A stretch of 64,000 bases of DNA, from contig NZ_CP139089.1 in the NCBI RefSeq assembly GCF_038024855.1, positions 248,001 to 312,000 on the forward strand. The letters are read 5' to 3'. The position numbers and the translations under genes are program-made. Origin of the DNA: Methylocella tundrae (lineage in GTDB: Bacteria; Pseudomonadota; Alphaproteobacteria; Rhizobiales; Beijerinckiaceae). The notes under the pieces were generated by a model that saw only the letters and a list, made by a program, of their open reading frames with translations, ran no database searches and was not told the origin of the DNA. The first letter of the stretch is position 1; every line of letters starts with the position of its first letter. Positions 12,925 to 22,634 of this stretch are shown here, piece after piece.

Positions 12925-14406
12925 TTGACCGCACTCACCGACCTTACCCTCACTGAGGCGCGCGATGCGCTTCTGAAGAAAGAAGTCTCCGCCGTCGATC
13001 TCGCGCGCGCGCAGATCGCCGAGATCGAGAAGGCGCGAACCCTCAACGCTTTCCTCGCCGAGACGCCGGACAAGGCTTTGGCGATGGCGGCGGCGTCCGA
13101 TGCGAGGATCGCCAAGGGCGAGGCGGGACCGCTCGAAGGCATACCTCTTGGGATCAAGGACCTCTATTGCACGGAAGGCGTGCCGACGACTGCCGCGAGC
13201 CATATTCTCGAAGGCTTCACGCCGGCCTATGAGTCGACCGTCAGCGCAAATCTCTGGCGCGACGGCGCGGTGATGCTGGGCAAGCTCAATCTCGATGAAT
13301 TCGCGATGGGCTCGTCGAACGAGACCTCTTATTTCGGGCCGGTGATCTCGCCGTGGCGGCGCAATGGCTCCGACGCGCCGCTGGTTCCCGGCGGCTCCTC
13401 CGGCGGCTCGGCTGCGGCGGTCGCGGCGCGGCTCTGCTTTGGCGCTACGGCGACGGACACCGGCGGCTCGATCCGCCAGCCGGCGGCCTTCACAGGCACC
13501 GTCGGCGTCAAGCCGACCTATGGGCGCTGCTCACGCTGGGGCATCATCGCTTTCGCGTCCTCGCTCGATCAGGCAGGACCCATCGCCCGCACGGTTCAGG
13601 ACGCCGCGATCCTTCTGCGCTCGATGGCGGGCCATGATCCCAAGGATACGACGTCGGTCGATACGCCGGTGCCGAACTATGAGGCCGCGCTCGGGCGCGG
13701 CGTCAAAGGCCTGAAGATCGGCATTCCGAAAGAATACCGGCTTGACGGCATTCCCGCCGAGATCGACGCGCTCTGGCGCCAGGGCGTCGAATGGCTGAAA
13801 GAGGCGGGCGCCGTGATCGTCGACATTTCGCTGCCGCATACGCGCTATGCCTTGCCGGCCTATTATATCGTGGCGCCGGCGGAAGCCTCGTCGAACCTCG
13901 CGCGCTATGACGGCGTGCGCTACGGCCTTCGCGTTCCGGGCAAGGACATCATCGGCATGTATGAAGCGACGCGCGCAGCCGGCTTCGGCAAGGAAGTGCG
14001 ACGTCGCATCATGATCGGCGCCTATGTCCTCTCGGCCGGATATTACGACGCCTATTACGTGCGGGCGCAGAAGATCCGCACCTTGATCAAGCGCGATTTC
14101 GAACGCGCCTACGCCGAGGGCGTCGATGCGATCCTGACTCCGGCGACGCCGTCCGCGGCTTTCGGCCTCGGCGAAAAGGGCTCCGCCGATCCGGTCGAAA
14201 TGTATCTGAACGACGTCTTCACGGTGACTGTGAATATGGCGGGCCTGCCCGGCCTCGCCGTTCCCGCGGGGGCGTCGAGCGAAGGGCTGCCGCTCGGCCT
14301 GCAACTGATCGGGCGCCCCTTCGATGAGGAGACTTTGTTCGCAGTCGCGAAGGTCATCGAAGACGCGGCGCCGAAGGTGAAGCCGCCGCAAAAATGGTGG
14401 GCGTAA
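12925..14406 (+). CDS. gatA: Asp-tRNA(Asn)/Glu-tRNA(Gln) amidotransferase subunit A
   Basis: The 493-residue amidase subunit, which releases ammonia from glutamine for GatB. The amidase-signature triad is visible: Lys78 in GIPLGIKDL, Ser158 in [13 protein letters not shown] and Ser182 in [10 protein letters not shown]. The 24-residue spacing between the two serines is as expected. The start appears to be a TTG at 12925; it gives [16 protein letters not shown], which aligns with the usual GatA N-terminus, and there is no better ATG or GTG. The ribosome site is weak. gatC is upstream and gatB downstream on the same strand. Confidence 0.97.
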   Translation: MTALTDLTLTEARDALLKKEVSAVDLARAQIAEIEKARTLNAFLAETPDKALAMAAASDARIAKGEAGPLEGIPLGIKDLYCTEGVPTTAASHILEGFTPAYESTVSANLWRDGAVMLGKLNLDEFAMGSSNETSYFGPVISPWRRNGSDAPLVPGGSSGGSAAAVAARLCFGATATDTGGSIRQPAAFTGTVGVKPTYGRCSRWGIIAFASSLDQAGPIARTVQDAAILLRSMAGHDPKDTTSVDTPVPNYEAALGRGVKGLKIGIPKEYRLDGIPAEIDALWRQGVEWLKEAGAVIVDISLPHTRYALPAYYIVAPAEASSNLARYDGVRYGLRVPGKDIIGMYEATRAAGFGKEVRRRIMIGAYVLSAGYYDAYYVRAQKIRTLIKRDFERAYAEGVDAILTPATPSAAFGLGEKGSADPVEMYLNDVFTVTVNMAGLPGLAVPAGASSEGLPLGLQLIGRPFDEETLFAVAKVIEDAAPKVKPPQKWWA

Positions 14407-14470
14407 CTGAGCAAGACGACGCGATGATAGACGCCATGGGCAAAGACGATCTGGCGAGCAGGGAACGGTC

Positions 14471-15958
14471 ATGAACACGCACGCAAAACCATCCAAACTC
14501 ATCAAGGGCGCGACCGGCGACTGGGAAGTCGTGATCGGCATGGAGATCCATGCTCAGGTCACATCGCGATCGAAACTGTTTTCCGGCGCCTCCACGCAAT
14601 TCGGCAATGAGCCCAACGCCAATGTCTCGCTCGTCGACGCGGCGATGCCTGGCATGCTTCCGGTCATCAATGAGGAATGCGTGGCGCAGGCTGTCCGCAC
14701 GGGGCTTGGCCTTGAGGCGCAGATCAACCTGCGCTCGGTGTTCGACCGCAAGAATTATTTCTATCCCGATCTGCCGCAGGGCTATCAGATCTCGCAATAC
14801 AAGAGCCCCATCGTCGGCGAGGGAGTCGTCACGGTCGACGTGTCGCCGACCGAGCAGATCGAAGTCGGCATCGAGCGGCTGCATCTCGAGCAGGACGCCG
14901 GCAAATCGCTGCATGATCAGTCGGCGACGGAGTCGCTCGTCGATCTCAACCGGTCGGGCGTCGCGCTGATGGAGATCGTATCGAAGCCCGACATGCGCTC
15001 GTCCGATGAGGCGCGCGCCTATGTCACCAAGCTGCGCACGATCCTGCGCTACATCGGCTCTTGCGACGGCAATATGGAGCAGGGCTCCTTGCGCGCCGAC
15101 GTCAATGTTTCGGTGCGCCGGCCGGGCGAGCCTTTGGGCACGCGCTGCGAGATCAAGAACGTCAATTCGATCCGCTTCATCGGCCAGGCGATCGAGACCG
15201 AGGCGCGCCGCCAGATCGGCATCATCGAAGACGGCGGCGTCATCCAGCAGGAGACGCGCCTGTTCGATCCCGCGCGCGGCGAGACGCGTTCGATGCGCTC
15301 CAAGGAAGAAGCGCACGACTATCGCTACTTTCCCGATCCCGACCTGCTGCCTCTCGAGTTCGATCAGGCTTATGTCGATCGGCTGAAGGCCGGGCTGCCC
15401 GAATTGCCGGACGCCAAGAAGGCGCGTTTCATCAAGGACTATGGGCTGCCGCCCTATGACGCCGGCGTGCTCGTCGCCGATAAGGAGACCGCCGATTATT
15501 ATGAGGCGGCAGTCGGCTTCGGCGGCGTGACGCGCGATCCAAAGCTCGTCGCCAACTGGATCACCGGCGACGTTGCAGCCTATGCGAATTCAGTCGGGCT
15601 GCCGGTCGCGCAGACACATATCAAGCCCGGCCAGATCGCCGGGCTCGTCGACCTCATCGCCGACGGCACGATATCCGGCAAGATCGCCAAGGACGTTCTC
15701 GCCATCATCATCAATGAAGAGAAGGACGGCGATCCAAAAGCTATCGTCAAGGCGCGCGGCCTGAAGCAGGTGACCGACGTCGGCGCCATCGCGGCCGCGG
15801 TCGACGCCATCATCAAGGCCAATCCGGATAAGGTCGCGCAGGCGCAGGCGAAGCCTTCGATGCTTGGCTGGTTCGTCGGCCAGGTGATGAAACAGACTGG
15901 CGGCAAAGCCAATCCGCAAGCCGTCAATGATGAGCTGAAATCGAAGCTCGGCATCTGA
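14471..15958 (+). CDS. gatB: Asp-tRNA(Asn)/Glu-tRNA(Gln) amidotransferase subunit B
   Basis: The 495-residue tRNA-binding kinase/transamidase subunit of GatCAB. It phosphorylates the Glu or Asp carboxylate on the mischarged tRNA, then transfers ammonia delivered from GatA. The N-terminal cradle reads [13 protein letters not shown], followed by [18 protein letters not shown] and [17 protein letters not shown], all GatB signatures. The C-terminal YqeY-like tail domain, ending in [16 protein letters not shown], is complete. It starts at an ATG 64 bp after gatA and ends the operon. Confidence 0.98.
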   Translation: MNTHAKPSKLIKGATGDWEVVIGMEIHAQVTSRSKLFSGASTQFGNEPNANVSLVDAAMPGMLPVINEECVAQAVRTGLGLEAQINLRSVFDRKNYFYPDLPQGYQISQYKSPIVGEGVVTVDVSPTEQIEVGIERLHLEQDAGKSLHDQSATESLVDLNRSGVALMEIVSKPDMRSSDEARAYVTKLRTILRYIGSCDGNMEQGSLRADVNVSVRRPGEPLGTRCEIKNVNSIRFIGQAIETEARRQIGIIEDGGVIQQETRLFDPARGETRSMRSKEEAHDYRYFPDPDLLPLEFDQAYVDRLKAGLPELPDAKKARFIKDYGLPPYDAGVLVADKETADYYEAAVGFGGVTRDPKLVANWITGDVAAYANSVGLPVAQTHIKPGQIAGLVDLIADGTISGKIAKDVLAIIINEEKDGDPKAIVKARGLKQVTDVGAIAAAVDAIIKANPDKVAQAQAKPSMLGWFVGQVMKQTGGKANPQAVNDELKSKLGI

Positions 15959-16026
15959 CGCGCAAGCCTCGCGCGGCGCCTCGTTTCGACGCCGCGATGC
16001 GATTGCGAGTCACGGGCGGTGGAATG

Positions 16027-16061
16027 CGAGTCGCGAATCACTTTGGATGATTCGCGACTCG
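16027..16061. repeat. perfect 14-bp inverted repeat
   Basis: CGAGTCGCGAATCA (16027-16040) and TGATTCGCGACTCG (16048-16061) are exact reverse complements around a 7-nt loop. No T-run follows on either strand, so it is not a standard terminator. It may be a dispersed repeat or a protein-binding palindrome. Confidence 0.8.
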
Positions 16062-16075
16062 ATCGTTGTTCGAAA

Positions 16076-16106
16076 CGCCGGGCGCGCCCCGCGGCGTATC
16101 TTTTTT
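16076..16106 (+). terminator. probable Rho-independent terminator of gatCAB
   Basis: A GC-rich hairpin, CGCCGGG pairing with CCCGCGGCG with a small bulge (16076-16096), is followed by TATC and six T residues (16101-16106). It lies 118 bp after the gatB stop, and no other gene lies between. Confidence 0.55.
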
Positions 16107-16643
16107 GAAGTTGCCAGCATTTTTTTTTGGCGCCTGCAGTCTTGCAAAATCGCCGGCTGACGTTTGCCATTCGAGTCTGACGAATGGATCTATTTTCATC
16201 CTTGTTTACGCGCTTTGACAGCCCTTGCCGCGCGTTGCTCCTTGGCTTTGCATTCGCTCGAAGTGCGCTTTGCACGACTGCCGTATGCGCCTTCGAATGA
16301 ATTTCAAAAATTGAATAGAGCCTCAAAAAACAATGGCTTTGTATTTAGGCAACGGATGCCGGCGAAGGCTTTTGGAGATGCCTTTCATCGTTTAATGGCG
16401 GTGTGTTTCGCCCGATCATCGGCGGCTCATCACGGGCGGCGTGCGATTGAATGACGATCGCTCGGCTTGCTCTTCGCGCTTGGCGCCGATGTGTTTTTGA
16501 CGCCGCCAGCGATGGCGTCTTCGCATGTGATGATGACGCCTGGATCGCAACGCCTCTTGCGCGTCTTATTAACAACGCTACGCTATGCACGCCTCTAGTC
16601 GGCGCATGAACCGACTGACGTTTTATCGGAGGGGAGTTCGAGC

Positions 16644-17099
16644 ATGGTTAAGGCAACAACCAAGAAGACGCCAGCGAAGAAGACCGCTGCGAAGAAGACA
16701 GCAGCGAAGAAAACTTCGGCTGCGAAAAAGAGCGCGCCCGCCAAGGCCGCTGTGAAGAAGACAGTGGCTACGAAGGCGCCGGCGAAGAAAACCGCGACGA
16801 AGAAAATGGCGACAAAGAAGACCGTCGCCAAAAAGACCGTTGCGAAAAAGACCGTCGCCAAGAAAGCCCCGGCCAAGAAAGCCGTCGCGCAAAAGGCGAC
16901 CGCCAAAAAGACGGTTGCGAAAAAGGCTGTGGTGAAGTCGACGGCGCGCAAGGCCCCCGCGAAGTCAGCCAGCGTCAAGAAGGTCGCGGTCAAGAAGGCC
17001 GCCGTCAAGAAGGTCGCCGTCAAGAAAGCCGCCGTCAAGAAAGCCGCGCCCCGCAAGCCAAAGGCGCCTCCGCCGGCGACTCCGCCGGAGTCGGCTTAA
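16644..17099 (+). CDS. histone H1-like Lys/Ala-rich DNA-binding protein
   Basis: A 151-residue protein made almost wholly of short alanine-lysine-rich repeats of the types AKKT, VAKK, AVKK and APAKK, with scattered threonine, valine and serine. There is no globular domain. This composition matches bacterial histone-H1-like proteins and the tails of AlgP-like regulators. Such proteins are thought to bind DNA non-specifically through lysines and act in nucleoid organisation. A strong GGAGGGGA ribosome site precedes the ATG, and a rho-independent terminator follows, so the gene is monocistronic. The role here is inferred from composition only, and repeat copy number is likely to vary between strains. 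Confidence 0.82.
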   Translation: MVKATTKKTPAKKTAAKKTAAKKTSAAKKSAPAKAAVKKTVATKAPAKKTATKKMATKKTVAKKTVAKKTVAKKAPAKKAVAQKATAKKTVAKKAVVKSTARKAPAKSASVKKVAVKKAAVKKVAVKKAAVKKAAPRKPKAPPPATPPESA

Positions 17100-17131
17100 C
17101 GGCTGCGGATCTCGACCGTTTGCGAATGCAT

Positions 17132-17208
17132 GGAGACAGCCGGCCTCGGCCGTATGCAACGCGCTGCCTGCGCGCCACGATTTCGTCGCGGGCTGTCTCC
17201 GTTTTTTT
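17132..17208 (+). terminator. Rho-independent terminator of the H1-like gene
   Basis: GGAGACAGCC (17132-17141) pairs perfectly with GGCTGTCTCC (17191-17200), followed by G and eight T residues (17201-17209). The 49-nt loop contains a further small GC-rich palindrome. The gene ends 33 bp upstream. Confidence 0.75.
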
Positions 17209-17385
17209 TGATTGATCCATCAAAGCCGGAGCAAAGATGACGAGGCGATGAGCGACTCCAAATGTCGCCGTGTCTGATGAAGGCGCTCGCGTCGTCGACT
17301 CATCTCTCCCGGCGCGACGCCGGGGTGAAGCTCGGTTCGAGCAAGACGCCAATCGCGCGATGATCGCACCGCAGCTGGTCTCACT

Positions 17386-17892
17386 TTATCGAGCGAGACA
17401 GATCTCCGCGAAATCATGCCAGGTCTTATCCCTCGCCGATCCGTCCATTTTCATTTTCTGCCATTCGGCGCCGCACTCATGCATCCTTTGACGCGAGGCC
17501 ACCGGCAAGGGATGCGGCCTCGCCGTCGTGCTTTGAACGGGAGCGGCGGGAGCTGTATCGGGTGCTGGCGGCTGTGGCGCGGCCGTGGGAGGCGCGACCG
17601 GGGCCGGGATGGCGGCGGCTGGCGGCGAGCCCAGATTGGCTGGGCGCGATGGAGGGAGCGGCATGATGAGGCCTGGCTTGGCCTTGGGATTTGGCTCCTG
17701 CGCCATGGCGCCCGCCATCGATGCCGTGGCGCAGACAAGGGCGATCGCCAGCCTCGCAGGAAAGACTTGCGCCGGGCCGAACGATGGCCCCGAGCCAAGG
17801 GCCCAAGGATTAGCGGACAAGGCTCCTCGGGCAAGCGGACGCAAAAGCCTCAAACTTCGCTGACGGCGACGAAACACTACAGTACCATCCAC
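17386..17892 (-). CDS. secreted Pro/Ala-rich protein with conserved Cys-Trp C-terminal motif
   Basis: I do not know a named function. The 168-residue product has a basic N-terminus, then a hydrophobic stretch ARLAIALVCATASMAGAMAQ near residues 47-66, which looks like a signal peptide ending in an AMA-Q cleavage site. A disordered proline/alanine-rich middle follows (about 67-128). The C-terminus, with CGAEWQKMK and TWHDFAEICL, carries two cysteines and two tryptophans in a pattern I recognise from many small exported rhizobial proteins. The start is a GTG at 17892; the exact start is uncertain because the N-terminal leader is long. A plus-strand frame overlapping this region lacks any such features. 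Confidence 0.68.
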   Translation of the reverse strand: MDGTVVFRRRQRSLRLLRPLARGALSANPWALGSGPSFGPAQVFPARLAIALVCATASMAGAMAQEPNPKAKPGLIMPLPPSRPANLGSPPAAAIPAPVAPPTAAPQPPAPDTAPAAPVQSTTARPHPLPVASRQRMHECGAEWQKMKMDGSARDKTWHDFAEICLAR

Positions 17893-17960
17893 CTGGACCT
17901 CACGGGCCGATCAATGCGGCCCCGCCGATGCGAATGCAAGCGCTGGCGCAAGGGCTCCAT

Positions 17961-18506
17961 TTATGGCGCCGGCGTCGCGTCCTTCGGCACGGCTTGCGTT
18001 TTGGTGAAAACGTCGGTCTTGCAAAGAATCTTCAGGATGCAACCTTCGATTTCCGCCTTATCGCCGGTCATTTTGTCCGGCACGACCTTGAAGGTGATGT
18101 CATAGGTTTTGCCGTCCTCAGGATTATAGGCTTTGCCGCGCCAACGGTCATTGTCCGCCGCGAGATCTATGAGGATTTCGATCCCGACCAGTGACCGCCC
18201 CCTTTTGGCGGGATCCTCGTTATATTTGTCGATCCTGGGCTTTCCATCGAAGCCGTTCGGCTCTTTCAGCCAGATCAGCGTGCCGCAATAATCCGCGCCG
18301 CAAGGCGCGATTTTGATGATCGAGCCGTCATTCTTGGTGAACCACAAGCCCGTCGGCGGTTCGGGAGCGGCGCTCGCCGGCGAGGACATGGCGGCCGCTA
18401 TGGCGAGGGCGAGCGACGCCGTCGCTGGCAAGAAAGCCCTCGATCGTCCTCGGCCGCCAGCGCCGCCGCGTCGAAAACGGTCAAGTCGAAATCCAGCCAG
18501 ATACAT
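17961..18506 (-). CDS. DUF2147 domain-containing exported protein
   Basis: A small secreted protein with an N-terminal signal peptide, ASLALAIAAAMSSPASA, followed by a DUF2147 domain. Recognisable features are GLWFTKNDGSIIKI, the two-cysteine APCGADYCGTLIW segment, and WRGKAYNPEDGKTYDI. Characterised relatives are extracytoplasmic beta-barrel-like proteins of unclear function. Two further cysteines occur in EGCILKILC. The frame opens at a GTG (18539), but the ATG at 18506 gives a more normal leader of about 45 residues. The gene lies just downstream of the tRNA-Ser gene on the same strand. Confidence 0.86.
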   Translation of the reverse strand: MYLAGFRLDRFRRGGAGGRGRSRAFLPATASLALAIAAAMSSPASAAPEPPTGLWFTKNDGSIIKIAPCGADYCGTLIWLKEPNGFDGKPRIDKYNEDPAKRGRSLVGIEILIDLAADNDRWRGKAYNPEDGKTYDITFKVVPDKMTGDKAEIEGCILKILCKTDVFTKTQAVPKDATPAP

Positions 18507-18584
18507 TGCGTTTACTCCGGACCGGGCCCAGCGCCGCACCCGTCCCAGCCTGAACAGACCTGAAGCGAGCCGCTGGAGGCTGGT

Positions 18585-18678
18585 TGGCGGAGACGGAGGG
18601 ATTCGAACCCTCGATAGGGCTTTACAACCCTATAACGGTTTAGCAAACCGCCGCCTTCAGCCTCTCGGCCACATCTCC
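18585..18678 (-). tRNA. tRNA-Ser (anticodon GCT)
   Basis: On the minus strand the sequence folds as a class II tRNA. The acceptor GGAGATG pairs with CGTCTCC, with one T-G pair. The D arm contains GCCGAGAGGC, and the anticodon loop TTGCTAA lies in a stem CGGTT/AACCG-like helix. There is a long variable arm, ATAGGG...CCCTAT, a T arm GAGGGTTCGAATCCCTC, discriminator G, and an encoded CCA end. The long variable arm and anticodon GCT identify serine, reading AGC/AGT codons. Confidence 0.96.
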
Positions 18679-19102
18679 AAACCAGCGGAGCGGCGCATGG
18701 CTGCGCGGTCTCCGTTGATTTGGCACATATGCCCGACCCTTAGGGCGATGGCAAGACCCTCCAGCGACCGATCTTGGCCGCCGCCTCTTGTAAAGGTTGC
18801 ACTAACGCCACAGTTAATGACTGAAACGCGGTCTTGTGCCTGAAATCTGTTTCCCCGGATACGGCTCGCGTCTAGGGTGGCGATGCGAGCAAGAGGGGAG
18901 GCGAGAACCGATCTTCGATTCGATAGAACGCAATTGGCGGTCAGGGCGACGCGGCCTATAATGCGGTTTGATCCGAGCAAAGAACGGGACCAAAATATGC
19001 TTGGACAGTCCAAATCTTAAGCTTCGCGAAGGCAATTGTTACTGCCGCTGTGGCGCCGGATGCCAGGCCGGTCCTGATTGGGTCTTCAATCGGAGGTTTG
19101 AC
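18679..19102. other. 424-bp gap between tRNA-Ser and the porin gene
   Basis: No gene is evident. The right half contains a near-consensus promoter for the porin, listed separately, giving it a leader of roughly 130 nt. A frame extending the porin upstream to 18968 runs through this leader but has no signal-peptide character. Confidence 0.6.
18934..18962 (+). promoter_or_regulatory. near-consensus sigma-70 promoter for the porin gene
   Basis: TTGGCG (18934-18939) and a perfect TATAAT (18957-18962) are separated by exactly 17 nt. Transcription from here would give a leader of about 133 nt before the porin ATG at 19103, consistent with a highly expressed outer-membrane protein. Confidence 0.68.
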
Positions 19103-20749
19103 ATGATGCTCTTGAAGGGCCTCCTGCTAGGGTCCGTTTTGGCCCTGGCGAGCGCGCCCGAGGGGCATGCGGCAGATTCGCCTGCGGCGACGGTTGAGGC
19201 TCCTATCGACTATGTGAGGGTCTGCGACGCCTATGGGGCGGGCTTCTTCTTTGTGCCCGGCACAGACACCTGTCTTAAGATCGGCGGCCTTGCCCTTTCC
19301 GAGGTCCAGTCCTTTAACGCCGGCTACAGCGTCGCCCCGATTGGCGCCACCGGCATGATTTCGGGCAAGGGCGGGACTTCAAACCCCTGGATCTATTCCA
19401 ATCCCGTGCGCAACGGCGGCGGCTCCACGGCCTGGGGTTACATTCCGACCGTCGCGCAATTTTCGAACGCGCGCTCGCGTGATGACGCCGGGTGGGATGC
19501 GCTCGGCCGCGTCGAATTGGACGCCCGCACCGGCACGCCTTGGGGAACCCTGCGCGCCTTCTTCCGCATGGACGCTTTTGTCGGGACCGGCGCAGGGAAT
19601 GTCGGGTCCTGGAGCACAGCCTCCAGCTTCGCCGCGAACCCCTATAACGCCGGCGCCGGAAACAGCGTGACGCGCGCGACGACCGTCATCAACAAGGCGT
19701 TCATCCAGTTCGCGGGCCTGACCGCGGGCCGCGCGCAGTCGATGTTCGACTTTTACGCAAACGCCTATAATTTTCAAAGAATAGCCGGATCTTCGGCGAC
19801 GACGCAATTGCTCGCCTATACCCATACATTCGGCGACGGCTTTTCCGGCACGATCTCGCTGGAGGATGAGAATGCGCGCGAGGCTCAGATCGGCAGCACG
19901 GTCGCGAGCACCTCTTACGCCGGAGGTTCGATCCAGAATATCCGGGTCGGCGGCGTCTCCGGAACATCCTTCGCCGGCGCTCCGTCGGGGACGGCCTGGC
20001 CCGATATTGTCGGCAATGTCCGCGTCGATCAGCCCTGGGGCTCGGTTCAGGTGTCCGCCGCGGGTCACGAAGCGCGCGGCAGCCTCTACGCCACCTCCGC
20101 CAGTCCTGCGAGCGCGTCCTACGCTTCTCCCGCTGCGAGCGCGAACGCCTATGGCTGGGCGGCGCAGACCGGCGTTCAGCTGAACGCCGATTATCTCTCG
20201 CCGGGCGACAAGCTGTGGCTGCAAGCGGCCTATGAAAAAGGGGCGGTCAGCTACATCTGGGGCGATAATCTTTCTTCATCCTATGGCGCCGTCTCGAACA
20301 ATCGCTTCACGGGCTCAGGCTATTCCCCGTCCGACGGCGGCGCTGGCTGGAACGCCAATTTATACGACTGCATCTTCACCCTCAGCGGCATCTGCGAGCA
20401 GCAATCGGGTTTTTCCGTAACGGGGGCCTATAAGCACTATTGGCTGCCAACCCTTGCCTCGGCGTTCTTTGGATCTTTCGCGGCCATCAATTATTCGAAC
20501 AATGCGCTTGCGGGCTTTGGCGGGGCCGTTGGCGCCGCAAACCTCACGAACACGCGCGTTGGCGCGAACCTCGTCTGGACGCCGATCAAAGGCTTCGACG
20601 TCGGCGCTGAGTTTATGTATGTCAACGTATCCCAGTCGCGTCCGGCGGGTCTTGCGCCCGACAGCGTGCTGAACTCTGTCGGCCTGCCGGGCTTCAAGGG
20701 CAGCGAGAACGAATATGAAGGCCGCGTTCGAGTCCAGCGCGCTTTCTGA
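19103..20749 (+). CDS. outer-membrane porin (Porin_2 family)
   Basis: An outer-membrane general diffusion porin of 548 residues, of the type found in Rhizobiales. The signal peptide is LLKGLLLGSVLALASAPEGHA. The mature start contains the family signature VCDAYGAG followed by GFFFVPGTDTCLKIGG, with two cysteines. The body is rich in aromatic and glycine residues in alternating strands and ends in the terminal phenylalanine RVQRAF needed for barrel assembly. I chose the ATG at 19103: a GGAGG box (19092-19096) precedes it and the signal peptide then starts correctly. A longer open frame begins at 18968 but is unlikely. A bidirectional terminator lies downstream. Confidence 0.94.
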   Translation: MMLLKGLLLGSVLALASAPEGHAADSPAATVEAPIDYVRVCDAYGAGFFFVPGTDTCLKIGGLALSEVQSFNAGYSVAPIGATGMISGKGGTSNPWIYSNPVRNGGGSTAWGYIPTVAQFSNARSRDDAGWDALGRVELDARTGTPWGTLRAFFRMDAFVGTGAGNVGSWSTASSFAANPYNAGAGNSVTRATTVINKAFIQFAGLTAGRAQSMFDFYANAYNFQRIAGSSATTQLLAYTHTFGDGFSGTISLEDENAREAQIGSTVASTSYAGGSIQNIRVGGVSGTSFAGAPSGTAWPDIVGNVRVDQPWGSVQVSAAGHEARGSLYATSASPASASYASPAASANAYGWAAQTGVQLNADYLSPGDKLWLQAAYEKGAVSYIWGDNLSSSYGAVSNNRFTGSGYSPSDGGAGWNANLYDCIFTLSGICEQQSGFSVTGAYKHYWLPTLASAFFGSFAAINYSNNALAGFGGAVGAANLTNTRVGANLVWTPIKGFDVGAEFMYVNVSQSRPAGLAPDSVLNSVGLPGFKGSENEYEGRVRVQRAF

Positions 20750-20894
20750 TCGCATCTTTGCAAAATCAAACCAACGACGGGGCGCCAGCGAAAGCGCCGC
20801 TCGTTTGATTGACCTCAGCTTCCGCAACCCCCGCGCCGCCCGGCGCCAATGCTGTCCGCGCGGGCCGCTCTGGCGCTGCTGTCCCTGAACAGAA

Positions 20895-20924
20895 AAAGCC
20901 TCCCGCGTTTGCATGGGAGGCTTT
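20895..20924. terminator. bidirectional terminator between porin and rplI
   Basis: AAAGCCTCCC (20895-20904) pairs perfectly with GGGAGGCTTT (20915-20924) around a 10-nt loop, with extra A residues on the left side. It sits between the convergent porin and ribosomal operon and can serve both. Confidence 0.8.
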
Positions 20925-20980
20925 GAGTTTAGAGGAATTATTATTGAGCTCCGGCCGCGGCCCACAGACCGCCGCGAAGC

Positions 20981-21550
20981 TTATCTGTCGCCAAGGCTGC
21001 CGCCTGCGTCGGCAAGAGCCGCTCCGACCTCAAGGCCAAGATCATCCATCGTGGTTTCTTCGATGACATTGATTTCTTCGCCGACAGCCTGGCGTTCGGC
21101 TTCGGCGACCGAGCGGGCGACATTGACCGTGACCGTCGCGATAACCTCGGGATGGAGATGAACCGGGACCTGATGCAATCCGATGGTCTTGATCGGCGCG
21201 CCGAGCACCACCTGGTTGCGGTTGGCGGTAAAGCCGCCGGCCGTGATCGCGTCGGCTATGTCACGCGGAGACACCGAGCCGTAGAGATGCCCGGTCTCGC
21301 CAGCCTGGCGAATGACGACGAAACTCTGGCCGTTCAGACTTTCCGCGACGCGCGACGCTTCAGTTTTGAGTTCAAGGTTGCGGGTTTCCAGCTGAATCCT
21401 CTGGTCCTCGAACTTGGCTTTATTGCCGGGAGTCGCGCGCAGAGCCTTTCCGCCGGGCAGGAGGAAATTGCGCGCATAGCCGTCCTTGACGCGAACCGTA
21501 TCGCCCATCTGTCCGAGCTTGGCGACGCGCTCCAGCAAGATCACTTCCAT
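20981..21550 (-). CDS. rplI: 50S ribosomal protein L9
   Basis: Large-subunit ribosomal protein of 189 residues, with the L9 N-terminal signature [28 protein letters not shown] split over residues 2-29. The long central helix and the C-terminal domain with VPVHLHPEV follow. The ATG at 21550 begins the canonical MEVILLERV; the frame extends upstream but that part is not L9-like. It is the last gene of the rpsF-rpsR-DUF2232-rplI operon. The C-terminus is about 40 residues longer than E. coli L9, as is common in alphaproteobacteria. Confidence 0.98.
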   Translation of the reverse strand: MEVILLERVAKLGQMGDTVRVKDGYARNFLLPGGKALRATPGNKAKFEDQRIQLETRNLELKTEASRVAESLNGQSFVVIRQAGETGHLYGSVSPRDIADAITAGGFTANRNQVVLGAPIKTIGLHQVPVHLHPEVIATVTVNVARSVAEAERQAVGEEINVIEETTMDDLGLEVGAALADAGGSLGDR

Positions 21551-21572
21551 TGGTTTAATCCTTCGAGTTGTT

Positions 21573-22634
21573 TCAAGATTTTGGAGAAATCGAATTCTTT
21601 TTGCGATCACGCAGAGAGAATATGGATTCGACGAGCCCGAGCGCGGCGAAAGCGATAAGCAGCCACGGCGGCGCCAATATAATGAGGGCTATGTAGACAA
21701 GCCCGAGAATGAAGACCCGGTACTTCGACCCACGCGACACGTCGTGGATGACCGCAAGGCCCTGCAGAGCGAACGCCATGCCGAGCGCCGCCGCGACGAT
21801 GGCGCTGATGGTTCCGGCAAGGCCCCCGACGAAAGCGACGCCCACCGCCGCGAGGAAGACAGGGGCATAGATGCGCGAAAGCCGCAATTCGTGGGGAATG
21901 TCGGGCCAGGGGCGCGGCAATCGTCCGGAAACCTGCGCGACGCGTGCGGCGAGCCAGAGATTGAGCAGCAGCATCAGCAGGGTTGAAGCCGCGACCGCCG
22001 GCGGCGCGGCCAGCACGATCAGCCGCGCCAGTTTGAGAAGATCAACGCCAGATGGAAGCGGCGCTTCCGCGGCGAGGATCTTGAGCATGGGCGTCAACGC
22101 GCCGGCGGCGTGGTTCAGCGCCGCCTCGAAGCCACCCTGACGCGCGCTGACGACGACAGTGGCTATGACTGCGATCGTCGCAGATACAGCCACGCCATAG
22201 GCGAGCAGCCGCTCGAGCGTTGACCGGTCCTGCGCGCCGGATCGTCCGGCTGCGGGCGCGCTGCTCCAGTTGGGGCCATCCTTCGGCCGGCTGGTCGCGG
22301 CAAGATAGCTTAGCCACAAAGCCGGCGCCGCCAGGCTTAGCGCAAAAGTCAATCCCGCGATTCCCGCCGCGGCAAGCGCTGCGCCTTCAGCTTCGCCCGC
22401 CTGCTGGACGAATGCGACCGCGAACACGGCAAGCGTGGCGACAATCGTCGCCGTCACGCCGGCGGCGCGGCCGAAACCGATCATGGCGATCATGATCGGG
22501 AGCGGCGAAAGATAGGCGAGCGCGATAGCGACGATGGTCGCCTGGCTGACCAGGCTGAACAGCAGGGCGGAAGCAAGACCTGCTCCGACTGCGACCGCGC
22601 TCGAAGCGCCAAACTGAGAAAAGCGACTCTTCAT
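21573..22634 (-). CDS. DUF2232 family (YybS-like) integral membrane protein
   Basis: A 353-residue polytopic inner-membrane protein with about eight hydrophobic segments, starting with [20 protein letters not shown]. Its position between rpsR and rplI is the usual place for the DUF2232 membrane protein in Rhizobiales. The known family has no assigned function. The C-terminal third, with [19 protein letters not shown] and [13 protein letters not shown], has the highest recognisable conservation. It starts 271 bp after rpsR and ends 22 bp before the rplI start, so it is probably co-transcribed. Confidence 0.85.
   Translation of the reverse strand: MKSRFSQFGASSAVAVGAGLASALLFSLVSQATIVAIALAYLSPLPIMIAMIGFGRAAGVTATIVATLAVFAVAFVQQAGEAEGAALAAAGIAGLTFALSLAAPALWLSYLAATSRPKDGPNWSSAPAAGRSGAQDRSTLERLLAYGVAVSATIAVIATVVVSARQGGFEAALNHAAGALTPMLKILAAEAPLPSGVDLLKLARLIVLAAPPAVAASTLLMLLLNLWLAARVAQVSGRLPRPWPDIPHELRLSRIYAPVFLAAVGVAFVGGLAGTISAIVAAALGMAFALQGLAVIHDVSRGSKYRVFILGLVYIALIILAPPWLLIAFAALGLVESIFSLRDRKKNSISPKS

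Larger units (their letters stand above)
15959..16643. other. 685-bp gene-poor region between gatB and the H1-like gene
   Basis: I see no convincing coding sequence here. A 96-codon frame on the plus strand (16164-16454) lacks family features and a good ribosome site. The region holds a perfect 14-bp inverted repeat, a probable gatB terminator and a small inverted repeat, AGTCGG/CCGACT (16597-16616), just upstream of the H1-like gene. By eye it is more AT-rich than the surrounding coding DNA. Confidence 0.6.

Noticed and set aside
16164..16454. 96-codon frame in the region upstream of the H1-like gene
   Set aside because: No recognisable motif, weak start, and atypical composition for a coding region in this GC-rich genome.
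17416..18105. 229-codon plus-strand frame opposite the secreted protein genes
   Set aside because: Rich in Arg/Gly from antisense of Pro/Ala codons; the minus-strand frames have signal peptides and conserved motifs.
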